A stretch of DNA of 64,000 nucleotides from Cupriavidus sp. D39 (lineage in GTDB: Bacteria > Pseudomonadota > Gammaproteobacteria > Burkholderiales > Burkholderiaceae). Positions within the stretch are counted from its first letter, which is position 1; each line of letters starts with the position of its first letter. The stretch spans positions 496,001 to 560,000 of the forward strand of contig NZ_JAPNLE010000009.1 in the NCBI RefSeq assembly GCF_026627925.1, given 5' to 3'. Below are positions 44,455-56,940 of this stretch, piece after piece. A program made the translations under genes and the position numbers. The notes beneath the pieces are model-generated. The model worked only from the letters and a program-made list of their open reading frames with translations, was not told the DNA's origin and made no database searches.

Positions 44455-46191
44455 TCAACGCTCGAGTGCCTTTACCTGTTCGCGCAAAATGAACTTCTGA
44501 ATCTTGCCGGTCGCGCTCTTTGCCAATGGGCCGAAGATAACCGTCTTCGGTACTTTGAAACGCGCCATCCGTTCGCGGCAGAAGTCGATGATCTCGCGCT
44601 CCGTGGCCTGTCCGCCCTCCTTGAGTTCGATAAAGGCGCATGCAACCTCTCCCCATTTCTCGTCGGGGCGCGCCACCACCGCAGCGCCTATCACGGCGGC
44701 ATGGCGGTAGAGGACATCCTCCACTTCGAGCGAGGAAATGTTTTCACCGCCCGAAATGATCACATCCTTCGAGCGGTCCTTGATCTTGACGTAGCCATCG
44801 GCGTGGACCACCGCCAGATCGCCGCTATGGAACCAGCCGCCGGCAAACTCCTTCTCCGTCGCATGGGGGTTCTTGAGATAGCCCTTCATGGTCAAGTTGC
44901 CGCGGAACATGATCTCGCCCATGGTCTCGCCATCCCATGGTACGGGCTTCATGCTTGTCGGATCCATGACCGTCATGCCTTCCTGCATCGGCGCCCGCAC
45001 GCCCTGGCGGCCATTGAGCTCGGCACGCTGCTCCAGAGGCAGTGCGCTCCAGCTTTCTTGCTTGGCACATACCGAGGCGGGGCCGTAGGTCTCGGTCAAC
45101 CCGTAGACGTGCGTAATGTCGAAGCCGATCCGCTCCATGCCCTCGATGACCGAGGCCGGTGGCGCGGCGCCGGCGATAAAGGCGTAAACCTTTTGCTCGA
45201 TGCCGCTGCGCATCTCTTCCGGCGCATTGATCAGCATGCTGTGCACGATGGGCGCGGCACAGAAGTGCGTGACCTTGTGACGCTTGATCGCATCGAATAT
45301 CGCCTTTGTATCCACCCGCCGCAGGCACACATTGACGCCGGCGTTGGCCGCCATGGTCCAGGGAAAGCACCAGCCATTGCAGTGAAACATGGGAAGCGTT
45401 CACAGATACACCGCATGGTGCGGCATGCCCCAGGACAGGATGTTCGATATCGCGTTGAGATAGGCGCCGCGATGGTGGTAGACCACACCTTTCGGGTTGC
45501 CGGTGGTGCCGGATGTGTAGTTCAGCGCTATGGCATCCCATTCATCCGCGGGGAGCGACCACGCGAAGTCCGCGTCCCCTTCGAGGAGGAACGCTTCATA
45601 ATCCATTTCGCCGAGTAGCTTCCCACCTTGATATTCAGGGTCATCGATGTCGATGACCAGCGGCCGCTCCTCGAGCATTGGAAGCACGTGCTCGATGGTT
45701 GCCGAGTACTCGCGGTCGGTGATCAGGACCTTCGCCTCGCCATGCTGCAGCATAAACCCAATGGCTTCCGCGTCGAGGCGAAGATTCAGGGTATTCAATA
45801 CAGCACCGATCATCGGTACCGCGAAGTGCGCTTCGTACATGGCCGGCACGTTGGGTGCCATCAGCGCCACCGTATCGCCAACTCCGACACCGCGCTTGTT
45901 GAGCGCGGAGGCCAGGCGCCGGCAGCGGCGGTAGCATTCTTTCCACGTGATGCGCCATTCCCCGTGAATCATGGCGATGCGGTCCGGGTAAACGAAGGCA
46001 GCCCGTTCCAGGAAGCTAAGGGGGGACAGCGGAACATAGTTCGCGCTGTCCTTCTCGAGTCCGAAGTTGAAAGGGTCGATGTGCGTCACAACGGTCTCCA
46101 TTCGATTTCCGGCTGAGTCACCGTCCTGTACTTCTGCAAGTACATCCGAAATGATCAACCCTCGCTTCTGCAATTGGTCTGATTGATCCAT
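44455..46191 (-). pseudogene. Fatty-acyl-CoA synthetase, interrupted by a TGA codon
   Basis: AMP-forming ligase: NYTSGTTGNPKGVVY (P-loop, near residue 230), YGLTETYGP (A5) and HSGDLAVVHADGYVKIKDRS (A7-A8), GKIQKF (A10 Lys). The frame has a stop at 45400-45402, where YLxTLPMFHCNGW expects Trp: TGG to TGA is a single change. Everything else is intact over 578 residues. Either a nonsense mutation or a base error. It would make acyl-CoA for the dehydrogenase below. Start is 46191 or, better, METVVTHIDPFN at 46101. Confidence 0.87.
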
Positions 46192-46523
46192 CTCTATTTC
46201 CGGCTTGACGACTCTCTTGAATCACCTTAATCCATTTTCATCAAGGCGATTTCGCACGCCAGGACACAGAAACATCTTGCGTGAAACAGCCATGGAAATC
46301 GGTACGGTCGCGTACCCCGACCTAGAAGATCGCTGTGCCTGCCGTACCGGTTCTCATGAAAACCGGTACGGCAGCGTACCGACTTCCATCTCCGTTGCAG
46401 GCAAGTTGCAGGCACCGTGTCGGCTGTGCCCGAACCGTCGGTTCGCTGGTGCTCGCAAAGGTCGCGCGCGGAACCATCCCCGTCGGCCGTCCGCGCCAGG
46501 ACCAACATGATCAGGATCGAAGA
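46192..46523. promoter_or_regulatory. Divergent promoter with GGTACG palindromes
   Basis: Between the acyl-CoA/PHA operon and the alcohol dehydrogenase. GGTACG-GTCG-CGTACC at 46301-46316 and GGTACG-GCAG-CGTACC at 46365-46380 are perfect dyads with a four-base spacer; GCCGTACCGGTT / AACCGGTACGGC (46341-46352, 46361-46372) forms a larger inverted repeat between them. The same dyad recurs at 56905-56920 before acs. Probable operators of one regulator, not encoded in the window as far as seen. Confidence 0.65.
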
Positions 46524-47570
46524 ATGAAAGCACTTGTCTATCTCGGCCCGGCGAAGAAAGCGCTGGAGGATCGGCCGAAGCCCACCATCATGGCGCCCAC
46601 CGACGCGGTGGTCCGGATCAGCAAGACGACAATCTGCGGCACGGACTTGCACATTCTCAAGGGCGACGTTCCAAGCTGTCTGCCGGGCCGCGTCCTGGGT
46701 CATGAGGGCGTGGGCGTGGTCGAGGAGGCCGGCCCGGCCGTCGAAGCATTCAAGGTCGGAGACCGGGTCTTGATCTCCTGCATCAGCGCCTGCGGCAAGT
46801 GCACCTATTGCCGCAAGCTCATGTACTCGCATTGCACCAGCGGCGGCTGGATCCTCGGAAATACCATCGACGGCACGCAGGCTGAATTCGTCCGCATCCC
46901 CTATGCGGATACGAGCCTATATCGCATCCCGGACAACGCGGACGAAGAGGCCCTCGTAATGCTGAGCGACATCCTGCCCACTGGCTTCGAGTGCGGCGTT
47001 CTCAATGGGAAGGTCCAGCCCGGAAGTACCGTGGCCATCATTGGTGCCGGGCCAATCGGGTTGGCCGCCCTGCTCACCGCCCAGTTCTACTCGCCGGCCG
47101 AGATCATCATGATCGATCTCGACGAACACCGCCTGGAGGTGGCGAAGCGCTTCGGCGCGTCAGCCGTGGTCAACGGCACCGGCGGCAAGGCCAGGGAAAT
47201 GGTGAGGAAGCTAACGGGCGAGCGTGGCGTGGACACCGCTATCGAGGCTGTCGGCATTCCAGCGACCTTCGAACTGTGCGAAGACATAATCGCGCCGGGT
47301 GGCACCATCGCCAATATCGGCGTGCACGGGAAGAAGGTGGATCTCCATCTGGAACACTTGTGGGATCGCAACATCACCATCACTACGCGGCTTGTCGACA
47401 CCATCAGCACGCCAATGCTGCTAAGCACCGTGCGGTCCCACAAGATTGACCCGAAGCTCCTGATCACGCATCGCTTCAAGCTCGATCAAATCTTGGATGC
47501 CTACGAGACTTTCGGAAACGCCGCGGACACACGAGCGCTCAAGGTAATCATCGAGGCCTGGCGGCCGTGA
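46524..47570 (+). CDS. Zinc-dependent alcohol dehydrogenase
   Basis: 348 residues. Catalytic zinc region CGTDLHILKGD (near residue 37) and GHEGVGVVEEAG, structural zinc cluster CISACGKCTYCRKLMYSHC (near 92), NAD motif IIGAGPIGLAA (near 176). Oxidises an alcohol or reduces an aldehyde. It is transcribed alone and convergent with the N-ATPase gamma gene, whose 3' end overlaps it by 70 bases. Regulated, by position, through the GGTACG dyads. Confidence 0.9.
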   Translation: MKALVYLGPAKKALEDRPKPTIMAPTDAVVRISKTTICGTDLHILKGDVPSCLPGRVLGHEGVGVVEEAGPAVEAFKVGDRVLISCISACGKCTYCRKLMYSHCTSGGWILGNTIDGTQAEFVRIPYADTSLYRIPDNADEEALVMLSDILPTGFECGVLNGKVQPGSTVAIIGAGPIGLAALLTAQFYSPAEIIMIDLDEHRLEVAKRFGASAVVNGTGGKAREMVRKLTGERGVDTAIEAVGIPATFELCEDIIAPGGTIANIGVHGKKVDLHLEHLWDRNITITTRLVDTISTPMLLSTVRSHKIDPKLLITHRFKLDQILDAYETFGNAADTRALKVIIEAWRP

Positions 47571-48463
47571 ACGGGCTCTCCATTCGACAATGCTTCGTAC
47601 CCGGCCGTCACATCGAACAGTTCCTCGTCGATCGAACCTTGACGCTGGCGTTGAAACCTGCCGCGAAGGCTGGCGAGCAGCTCGTCGATGTTCTTGTCGG
47701 CACGTTCCATCGCCGCCAGGCGGCTGGCGTTCTCGCTCGCCAGCGATTCGGCGCAAGCACGGAACAGGGAGATGAAGAGGTGCTCGCGGATCAGTGCGCG
47801 CAGCGCCGTGGTGCCGCGGCCCATCACTTCGGGCGGGTTCGGCGTTGGCCAGCGCGGCGCCACCAGGTCCGCTTCCCATTGCGCGTCAAGCGGCAGCAGG
47901 CGCTGGTCCCCCGGCTGGTAGAGGCCTCCTGGCTTCGGCCGGTTATAGAAGACGTGGATACGTGGTTGCGACCCCTGGCTTCGGTGCGTTTCCGTATCGA
48001 CCTGGAGCCGGTCGACGAGCGGGGCGATGGCCTCGATCGAATTCGGTACCGCATAGGTGCCCGTCACGGCGACGCCCGCCTCCACCAGACGTGCACGAAC
48101 CCGCTCGCCGACAGCCCAGACCGCTCGCTTGCCAGGCAGTGGCAGCAGCGTCTTGAGCACGTGATCGACGATCACCTCGTTGAACTGACCCACCAGACCC
48201 TGGTCGGAGCCGAACACGATGGCACCGACGGCTCCCGTGGCTGCGGGCCGGCCGTCCAGCCGTGTCGATGTGGTGGATTCAACCAGCCGAAGGCATGCAC
48301 CCAGGCCCAGGTTCACCGCAAGGCGGTAATCGGCCAGCGCCAGCACGGACCGCTCGTACTGGCTGATGCTGGAAGCCGCCAGCGCGCGCATGGTCCGCAC
48401 GACGGATTGCAGGTCCGAGGCGCTGCCGATCTGATGCTGCAGCATGGCCGTCGATTCACTCAT
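47501..48463 (-). CDS. atpG: N-ATPase gamma subunit
   Basis: 320 residues, rotor shaft of the N-type F1 part. N-terminal helix ([20 protein letters not shown]), Rossmann-like middle ([15 protein letters not shown]) and C-terminal helix ([21 protein letters not shown]). N-ATPase gamma subunits are more divergent than housekeeping ones. The last 23 residues overlap the convergent alcohol dehydrogenase and may not be conserved. ATGA overlap with atpA. Confidence 0.88.
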   Translation of the reverse strand: MSESTAMLQHQIGSASDLQSVVRTMRALAASSISQYERSVLALADYRLAVNLGLGACLRLVESTTSTRLDGRPAATGAVGAIVFGSDQGLVGQFNEVIVDHVLKTLLPLPGKRAVWAVGERVRARLVEAGVAVTGTYAVPNSIEAIAPLVDRLQVDTETHRSQGSQPRIHVFYNRPKPGGLYQPGDQRLLPLDAQWEADLVAPRWPTPNPPEVMGRGTTALRALIREHLFISLFRACAESLASENASRLAAMERADKNIDELLASLRGRFQRQRQGSIDEELFDVTAGYEALSNGEPVHGRQASMITLSARVSAAFPKVS

Positions 48464-50079
48464 GTCTGAGCCCCCGATGCGGCGGGATTCGCAGCGTTCA
48501 CCGCTGCGATGCGTTGAGCTGGTGGCTCGATTGCAATGTCAGCCTGCGCGCCGGCCTGTAACTGCGCGAGGGCGGCGCGCGCAAGCGCGATGACCGCCTG
48601 CCCGTCCTCCTCGCTCGGCTTGCCCGCGTCCTCGAAGCGGGCAGCTACCGCGAGTAGGATGCTGCCCGCCGCTGCTCGAACGGCACGCTCGGCCTCCGGC
48701 ATCCGCTCCAGCGGCACGGTATCGAAGAGGCCCGCCGTCAATGCCCGCAGGATGGCAATTTGCGCGGGCACCGGGACCGGATCCGATTGCGGCTGCTGAA
48801 GGCAGGCACGGATGCGCTGTCCGTGCGCAATGGATTGGCGGCTGTCGTCATCGAGCCGGGCACCGAACCTGGAGAACGTCTCGAGTTCCTCGAATTGCGC
48901 GTAGGCAAGCTTGAGGTCTGCCGCCACGGCACGAAAGCTGCCGCGCTGCGCCTTGCCGCCGACGCGTGACACGGACTTGCCGACGTCCACGGCGGGCAGC
49001 ACACCCAGTTCGAACAGCGTGGGCGACAGATAGACCTGCCCGTCGGTGATGGAAATCAGGTTGGTCGGGATATAGGCCGACATATCCTGCGCCTCGGTCT
49101 CGATGATCGGCAGCGCGGTCAGCGATCCGCCTCCACGCTCGGCGCTCAGATGCGTGGCCCGCTCCAGCAGGCGCGAATGGATGTAGAAGATGTCGCCCGG
49201 AAAGGCTTCGCGGCCCGGCGGCCGACGCAGCAGCAGCGAAAGCTCCCGGTAAGCGCGGGCGTGCTGGGTGAGATCGTCGTAGACGATCAGCACGTCCCGT
49301 CCGCCTTCCATGAAGTACTCCGCGATGCTGGTGGCCGCATACGGCGCGATGTAGGCCAGCCCGGGCGGTTGATTGCCTTCGGTAACGACCACGATAGTGT
49401 ACGCCATCGCGCCCTGGGCGCGCAGGGTCGCCACGGCCTTCGCGACAGCGGAGGCACGTTGGCCGATTGCGCAATACACGCATACGACGCCCTGGCCACG
49501 CTGGTTCAGGATGGTGTCGATGGCGATGGCGGTCTTGCCGGTCTGGCGATCGCCGAGGATCAGTTCACGCTGGCCGCGCCCGATCGGGAGCAGCGCGTCG
49601 ATGACCTTCACGCCGGTTTGCAGCGGCACCCTGACGGCAGCGCGCTCCATGATGGCCGCGGCCGGCCGCTCGATCGGCAGCCGCGCGCTGGACGCCGGTG
49701 GCCCCAGGCCATCGAGCGGGCGGCCAAGCGGGTCGACCACGCGCCCCAGGAGACCCTCTCCAACGGCCACATCCATGACACGGCCAGTGCGCCGAACCTG
49801 ATCGCCCGCGCTCAGCCGCCAATAGTCATCAAGCAGCACGACACCGACCTGGTCCTGGTCGACGTTGAACGCGATGCCGAACACGTCTCCCGGGAAGCGC
49901 ACCAGTTCGTCAAAGCCGACACCTGGAATGCCCGAGACCTGGGCGACACCGGTCGCCACGCTGATGATCGTGCCCACTTCCTCCGGTAGCAGTGCCGGCG
50001 CGAACTTGCACCGCGCCTCGCGCATCGCGGCAAACGCGCGCTCGATAGCGGCTTGAGAGGGCGTGGGAGCAGCGCTCAT
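48460..50079 (-). CDS. atpA: N-ATPase alpha subunit
   Basis: 539 residues. Nucleotide-binding motif GDRQTGKTA near residue 170, [16 protein letters not shown] region, [12 protein letters not shown], and a long C-terminus rich in Ala. Catalytic-stator alpha subunit of the second ATPase. Overlaps atpG and atpF by four bases each, so tightly coupled. Confidence 0.92.
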   Translation of the reverse strand: MSAAPTPSQAAIERAFAAMREARCKFAPALLPEEVGTIISVATGVAQVSGIPGVGFDELVRFPGDVFGIAFNVDQDQVGVVLLDDYWRLSAGDQVRRTGRVMDVAVGEGLLGRVVDPLGRPLDGLGPPASSARLPIERPAAAIMERAAVRVPLQTGVKVIDALLPIGRGQRELILGDRQTGKTAIAIDTILNQRGQGVVCVYCAIGQRASAVAKAVATLRAQGAMAYTIVVVTEGNQPPGLAYIAPYAATSIAEYFMEGGRDVLIVYDDLTQHARAYRELSLLLRRPPGREAFPGDIFYIHSRLLERATHLSAERGGGSLTALPIIETEAQDMSAYIPTNLISITDGQVYLSPTLFELGVLPAVDVGKSVSRVGGKAQRGSFRAVAADLKLAYAQFEELETFSRFGARLDDDSRQSIAHGQRIRACLQQPQSDPVPVPAQIAILRALTAGLFDTVPLERMPEAERAVRAAAGSILLAVAARFEDAGKPSEEDGQAVIALARAALAQLQAGAQADIAIEPPAQRIAAVNAANPAASGAQT

Positions 50080-50894
50080 GGTTCGGTCGCCGTGCGCTTC
50101 GGCCCGGCCTCGGCGTGCTCTGCTTGCAAAACCGCGTCCTCCGGGTTCAGCAACTCGCTCACGGCGTGCTCCAGCGAGCTGAGATAGTGATCGATGCTCC
50201 AGGCGACCTTCTGGCCGCCCGCGACGAGTTCGATTCCGCCCACGAGTTCGGAGGCGGTGTCGAACCGCACCGGGAGGCTGGCCCCCAGGATTTCGTCTAG
50301 CGCCGACTGGATGGCCGCGCGCTGTGCGTCCGGTAACGCGAACGCGCTGCGCACCACGGCGTGCGCAGCCGGCATCCTGATTACGGCGGCTAGGCTGGCT
50401 TTCACCGGCGCATCGAGCGCGTGCAAGCGCCGTACGAAGACGTCTGCCATGCGCTCCTCAAGGCTCCCTGAGGCGAGATCCGCGAGCGCCCGGCGCGCGA
50501 TGGCAAACACCTCGCGCCGGGCCTGGTCGCCGAGAGCCCGGTCCAGTCGCACAGCCTCGCTGCGCAGCGCATCCCGCCGCTTCGCGCTGAGGTCGTCCGC
50601 CGCCTTGCGCGCGGCATCGAGCAGGCGCTGCCGTTCGGCCTCGGCATCGCTGGTGGCTTGCTCCATCAGTGCGGCGCGCTCGCGGTCGAACGCTTCGCTG
50701 CGCTGCTGGAACGCATCGCGCTGCGCTTGCGCGCCGGCCTCTTTCGCATTGGCGTCGGCGATCTGCCTGGCGATCCGGCCCTCCCGTGCGTCGATGGCAT
50801 CGAGCACCGGCTGGTAGAGAAACCGCTTCAGCAGCCAGACCAGGATGACGAAGTTAAGCGCCTGCGCGCCAACGGTGAACCAGTCGATCAGCAT
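50076..50894 (-). CDS. atpF: N-ATPase b subunit with delta-like C-terminus
   Basis: 272 residues: N-terminal membrane helix ([16 protein letters not shown]), long charged coiled coil, and a C-terminal region ([24 protein letters not shown]) resembling delta. N-ATPase operons lack a separate delta gene, and this fusion fits. It joins the F1 head to the membrane stator. Confidence 0.87.
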   Translation of the reverse strand: MLIDWFTVGAQALNFVILVWLLKRFLYQPVLDAIDAREGRIARQIADANAKEAGAQAQRDAFQQRSEAFDRERAALMEQATSDAEAERQRLLDAARKAADDLSAKRRDALRSEAVRLDRALGDQARREVFAIARRALADLASGSLEERMADVFVRRLHALDAPVKASLAAVIRMPAAHAVVRSAFALPDAQRAAIQSALDEILGASLPVRFDTASELVGGIELVAGGQKVAWSIDHYLSSLEHAVSELLNPEDAVLQAEHAEAGPKRTATEP

Positions 50895-50897
50895 GAT

Positions 50898-51179
50898 TCA
50901 CCTGGCCGCGGCGCGGGCGATGGCGGCGTTCCAGAACGGATTGGCGAAGATCACGATCATCGAGACGACGAAGCAGTAGATCGCAGTCGACTCGATCATC
51001 GCCAGGCCGACAAAGAGCGTGCGCGTAATCGTGGCGGACGCATCTGGCTGCTGCGCCAGCGCCGTCAACGCGGTCGCAACCGCACGGCCTTCCGCCAGCG
51101 CCGGCCCCATGCAACCGAAGCCGGTGGTGAGACCGGCGATGGCAATCGATGCCACCGCGATGATTGTCAGGCTGTCCAT
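50898..51179 (-). CDS. atpE: N-ATPase c subunit
   Basis: 93 residues, helical hairpin. Helix 1 has GPALAEGRA with an extra carboxylate, helix 2 has AMIESTAIY with the ion-binding Glu. N-type c subunits carry two carboxyl residues; the Burkholderia pseudomallei relative forms a 17-subunit, proton-specific ring. Ion choice here is not proven by sequence. Confidence 0.9.
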   Translation of the reverse strand: MDSLTIIAVASIAIAGLTTGFGCMGPALAEGRAVATALTALAQQPDASATITRTLFVGLAMIESTAIYCFVVSMIVIFANPFWNAAIARAAAR

Positions 51180-51198
51180 GGCTGCGTCCTTGGTGGGT

Positions 51199-51900
51199 TC
51201 AGGTTGCTGTTTCCGATGGTGGGCCTGGCTGCGTCTCGATGGTATGCGTCGCCGCCGCCAGATAGACCGCGGCCAGGATGCTGAAGATGTAGGCCTGCAC
51301 CATGCCGGTGAGCAGGCCGAGCGCGGTCATCACGATGGGGAAGAGGAACGGCGTGATGGTCAGCAGGATGGCCAGGATCATCGCCCCGCTCATCATGTTG
51401 CCGAACAGCCGCACGGCAAGGGCCAGCGTGCGCGAGAGCTCGCTGATAATGTTGAACGGCAGCATCATCACGGTCGGCTCCAGATAGGACTTCAGGTAGC
51501 CGCGCAGCCCCTGGTCACGGATGCCGTATAGCGGCACCGCCACGAACACGCACAGCGCGAGCGCCAGCGTCGTGGACAGCGAGCCAGTCGGCGGTTCAAA
51601 GCCGGGGACGATGGTGAACAAGCTTGCCGCGGCGACGAACAGGAACAGCGTGCCCAGGAAAACAAGGTACCTGCGGGGTTGGCGCAGGCCGACCTGCGCG
51701 ATCTGCTGCTCGATGCCGGTCACGACGATCTCGAGCAGGTTCTGCCAGCGCGAACGAACGTGGCCCGACGAGAGGTGGCGCGTGATCAGCCACGCGCCGA
51801 GCGACAGCACGACCATCAGCACCCAAGTGAACAAAATGGTGCCGTTGAGCTTGACGAAGCCATGCTGCCAGAGGATCCACTCGTCAGGGCTGAGGCGCAT
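51199..51900 (-). CDS. atpB: N-ATPase a subunit
   Basis: 233 residues, about five to six membrane helices. Essential Arg lies in LSRTLALAVRLFGNMM (near 163). Forms the ion path beside the c ring. Start 51900 overlaps the end of atpR by 17 bases. Confidence 0.9.
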   Translation of the reverse strand: MRLSPDEWILWQHGFVKLNGTILFTWVLMVVLSLGAWLITRHLSSGHVRSRWQNLLEIVVTGIEQQIAQVGLRQPRRYLVFLGTLFLFVAAASLFTIVPGFEPPTGSLSTTLALALCVFVAVPLYGIRDQGLRGYLKSYLEPTVMMLPFNIISELSRTLALAVRLFGNMMSGAMILAILLTITPFLFPIVMTALGLLTGMVQAYIFSILAAVYLAAATHTIETQPGPPSETAT

Positions 51901-52222
51901 GGCCGGCCTCCTTGACCGTTGGCGCACGGCGATCCGCCCACTCGCGTGCCATCCACATCACGACCATGCGTGCCATGACGAAGCCAGCCAGGCATGCGGC
52001 CAGACGCTCCCATCGCCCCGCGCCGATGGCATAAAAGCCGATCAGCGCGACGCCCATGCGCAGCAGCAGGCTGCCCAGGTGCCACAGCGCCGAGCGCCCG
52101 GACGATAGGGTCAGGGTCTGCCGCACCGTCCACCACAGGCTGCCGAAGAAAAAGCCGCCGAGCGCACAGCCCGCCAGTCCTGCAAGCAGCAACGCCGCCG
52201 CGTCATTCATCTGCATGTTCAT
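51884..52222 (-). CDS. atpR: N-ATPase AtpR accessory membrane protein
   Basis: 112 residues with three membrane helices (LLLAGLAGCALGGFFFGSLW, LGSLLLRMGVALIGFYAIG, ACLAGFVMARMVVMW) and an Arg in each of the last two. AtpR is found only in N-ATPase operons and is thought to help c-ring assembly or ion selectivity. Overlaps both neighbours. Confidence 0.85.
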   Translation of the reverse strand: MNMQMNDAAALLLAGLAGCALGGFFFGSLWWTVRQTLTLSSGRSALWHLGSLLLRMGVALIGFYAIGAGRWERLAACLAGFVMARMVVMWMAREWADRRAPTVKEAGHAPQP

Positions 52223-52542
52223 GTTCCTCCGCGTCCCGATGCATGGCCCGATCCTCCTTGGCGACCCAGTGCCATGCGTTGAAGCAGCCGATCACAAGGC
52301 CGGCCACCAATAGAGCCAGCGTCCACGAATGCCCGCCCGGATGGTGCTTGTCCAGCCAGATCCCCAACGCCGCGCCGAGCAGCGTCGGCACCACCACCGA
52401 CCAGCCGACCAGCCCCATCATGCCCAGCCCGAACCATACGCCCGGCGTACCCTGGCGCCGGGCCCTGAGCTTGCGCCGCGCCTTGGCCTCCACCTCACTG
52501 GCGAGCGTGGCCGCAGGCTTTGGAGGCGGGACGCGGGGTGGC

Positions 52543-52550
<8 letters not shown>
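52203..52550 (-). CDS. atpQ: N-ATPase AtpQ / AtpI-like protein
   Basis: 115 residues: a basic N-terminus (KARRKLRARRQG), two membrane helices (GLVGWSVVVPTLLGAALGIW, WTLALLVAGLVIGCFNAWHW) and an acidic tail. Corresponds to AtpQ, an AtpI-like protein of N-ATPase operons. Overlaps atpC and atpR. Confidence 0.85.
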
Positions 52551-54559
<2,009 letters not shown>

Positions 54560-54600
54560 TTATCTGAGCGACGCACCAGTTGTCCAGTCGAAGGCACCAA

Positions 54601-54786
54601 TCAAGCCAGGTTCGCGCGCCGCAGTCTCGCCCGGAGCGAATCGATCTCGTCCAGCAGATCGAGTACCAGGGCAACGCCAACGGCGCCCAGTTCCAGGTCG
54701 CGTGTCAGCCGCTGTGCTCGGCGCAGGACCGATACGAGCGGGAGACGCGGCTCCAAGTCCGCGAGTCCCGTCGTCAGGCGTCGCAT
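54601..54786 (-). pseudogene. CbpM-like chaperone modulator C-terminal fragment
   Basis: 61 residues: VLRRAQRLTRDLELGAVGVA and LVLDLLDEIDSLRARLRR match the C-terminal helices of CbpM/MerR-like chaperone modulators, which inhibit CbpA co-chaperones. The N-terminal HTH is missing and no cbpA gene is near. Either a fragment or a distinct small protein. Confidence 0.5.
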
Positions 54787-54812
54787 GACACGGCATGCGG
54801 CTCCGCTTCGGC

Positions 54813-56786
54813 TCAGCGGAGCTGCTCGAGAATCGCTGGATTCTCAAGCGTCGACACATCTTGCGTGATCTCCTCGCCCTTCGCTAGCGAGCGCAGCGGC
54901 CGGCGCATGATCTTGCCCGAACGCGTCTTCGGCAAGTTGTCACCAAATCGAATGTCCTTCGGTTTCGCAATCGGTCCGATCTCCTTGCTCACCCACGCCC
55001 GCAACTCGTTTGCGATCTTCTCCGCTCCTTCGCCCTCGGGGCGCGGCCCCTTCAGCACCACGAACGCGATAACGGTTTCGCCGGTGACCTCGTCCGGCCG
55101 ACCGACCACGGCAGCCTCGGCCACAAGCACATTCGCAGCCAGCGCCGACTCGATCTCCATGGTGCCGAGCCGGTGGCCAGACACATTGAGCACATCGTCG
55201 ATGCGCCCCATGATCGTGAAATAGCCCGTCTCAGGGTCACAGACGGCGCCATCGCCGGCAAGGTACAGCTTGCCGCCAAGCTCATCCGGGAAGTAGCTCG
55301 ACTTATAGCGCTCGGGGTCGCCCCAGATGGTGCGCAGCATCGCGGGCCACGGGCGCTTGATCACCAGGATCCCGCCCTGGCCGGCAGGCACGTCCTGCCC
55401 GGTTTCATCGACGACCGCCGCCATGATGCCCGGCAGCGGCAGCGTGCACGAGCCCGGCACAAGCGGCGTCGCGCCGGGCAGCGGCGAGATCATGTGCCCG
55501 CCCGTCTCGGTCTGCCACCAGGTATCGAGAATCGGGCAGCGCGCGCCGCCGATGTTCGTGTAGTACCACATCCACCCTTCCGGATTGATCGGCTCGCCGA
55601 CGGTGCCAAGGATGCGCAGCGACGACAGGTCATAGTTCGACGGATGCACATTTTTGTCGACAGCCGCTGCCTTGATGAGCGAACGGATGGCGGTTGGCGC
55701 GGTATAGAAGACCGTGACCTTGTGCTTCGCGATCATGTCCCAGAAGCGGCCCGCGTTCGGGTAAGTCGGCACGCCCTCGAACATCACCTGGGTGCCCCCG
55801 ACCGCGAGCGGGCCATAGGCGATATAGCTGTGGCCGGTGATCCAACCGATGTCGGCGGTACACCAGAACACATCCGCCGGCTTCCAGTCGAAGGTCCATT
55901 TCATGGTCTGCGCGGCCCACAGCAAAAAGCCGCCGGTGCTGTGCTGGACCCCTTTCGGCCTGCCGGTCGAACCGGAGGTGTACAGGATAAAGAGCGGATG
56001 CTCGGCGCCAACCCATTCCGGTTCACAGGTGCCGGCCTCGGCTTGCGCCAGTTCATGCATCCACAGGTCGCGATCCGCGTTCCACTGTATCTTGCCGCCC
56101 GTGCGCTGGTACACGATCACGCTCTTCACGGCTTCGCAGCCGCCCAGCGCGAGGGCCTCGTCCGCGATGTTCTTCAGCGGCAGGGCCTTCCCGCCGCGCA
56201 TCTGTTCATCCGCGGTGACAAGCGCAACGGCACCCACATCCACAAGCCGTTCGTGCAGCGATTTCGCCGAGAAGCCGCCGAACACAATCGAATGCGTCGC
56301 GCCGATTCGCGCGCACGCCTGCATGGCGACCACGCCCTCCACCGACATCGGCAGGTAGATCACGACGCGGTCGCCCTTCTTCACGCCACGCTTCCTGAGC
56401 GCGTTCGCGAAGCGGCACACGCGTTGCAGGAGATCCTGGTAGGTGACGGTGGCCACGGTGCCATCGTCGGCTTCGAAGACGATGGCAACGCGCTTGCCGT
56501 TGCCGGCCTCGACATGGCGATCGAGACAGTTGTATGAGGCGTTCAGCTCGCCATCCTCGAACCACGTGTAGAAGGGCGCGTTCGACTCGTCCAGGACTTT
56601 GGAGAAAGGCGCCTTCCATGTCAGCGTCTCGCGCGCGAGACGCCCCCAGAAGCCGTTGTAGTCGCCTTCAGCTTCGGCGACGAGCGTCTTGTACGCATCC
56701 ATGCCGGAGATAGACGCATGTGCCGCAAGATCTGCGGGCGGCGGGAACAGGCGGTGTTCGTGGAGAACCGATTCAATGGATTGCAT
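54813..56786 (-). CDS. acs: Acetyl-CoA synthetase (AMP-forming)
   Basis: 657 residues. [12 protein letters not shown] (P-loop, near 270), [10 protein letters not shown] (near 420), [13 protein letters not shown] (near 537) and the acetylation-lysine site [10 protein letters not shown] (near 615). Turns acetate, ATP and CoA into acetyl-CoA. Start 56786 has AGGAG. It follows the DUF294-sensor genes on the same strand and carries a GGTACG dyad 119 bases upstream. This gene and the permease at the right edge make an acetate scavenging module. Confidence 0.93.
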   Translation of the reverse strand: MQSIESVLHEHRLFPPPADLAAHASISGMDAYKTLVAEAEGDYNGFWGRLARETLTWKAPFSKVLDESNAPFYTWFEDGELNASYNCLDRHVEAGNGKRVAIVFEADDGTVATVTYQDLLQRVCRFANALRKRGVKKGDRVVIYLPMSVEGVVAMQACARIGATHSIVFGGFSAKSLHERLVDVGAVALVTADEQMRGGKALPLKNIADEALALGGCEAVKSVIVYQRTGGKIQWNADRDLWMHELAQAEAGTCEPEWVGAEHPLFILYTSGSTGRPKGVQHSTGGFLLWAAQTMKWTFDWKPADVFWCTADIGWITGHSYIAYGPLAVGGTQVMFEGVPTYPNAGRFWDMIAKHKVTVFYTAPTAIRSLIKAAAVDKNVHPSNYDLSSLRILGTVGEPINPEGWMWYYTNIGGARCPILDTWWQTETGGHMISPLPGATPLVPGSCTLPLPGIMAAVVDETGQDVPAGQGGILVIKRPWPAMLRTIWGDPERYKSSYFPDELGGKLYLAGDGAVCDPETGYFTIMGRIDDVLNVSGHRLGTMEIESALAANVLVAEAAVVGRPDEVTGETVIAFVVLKGPRPEGEGAEKIANELRAWVSKEIGPIAKPKDIRFGDNLPKTRSGKIMRRPLRSLAKGEEITQDVSTLENPAILEQLR

Positions 56787-56904
56787 ATCATACTCCTGCG
56801 TGCATATTGCGCATGGGGCCACGCCGCGCCATCCGCTGCCTCACTCATTGAGACAAGAGGCTCAAGGCATTCACCAAACGGTGCACGCAATCGCCTTTGA
56901 AGTC

Positions 56905-56920
56905 GGTACGCTGCCGTACC
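56905..56920. promoter_or_regulatory. GGTACG dyad upstream of acs
   Basis: GGTACG-CTGC-CGTACC, a perfect dyad with a four-base spacer and the same TCGGTACG flank as the two at 46301 and 46365. Likely the same regulator. Confidence 0.65.
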
Positions 56921-56940
56921 CGGTGCCGGCACCGGCGGGA

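Noticed and set aside
42976..45618. Very long open frame on the plus strand opposite the acyl-CoA dehydrogenase and synthetase
   Set aside because: It mirrors high-GC codon bias of real minus-strand genes and has no domain content; the minus-strand proteins have complete catalytic motifs.
46341..46372. 12-bp inverted repeat read as a transcription terminator
   Set aside because: No U-tract, and it lies in a divergent promoter and shares the GGTACG arms, so an operator is the better reading.
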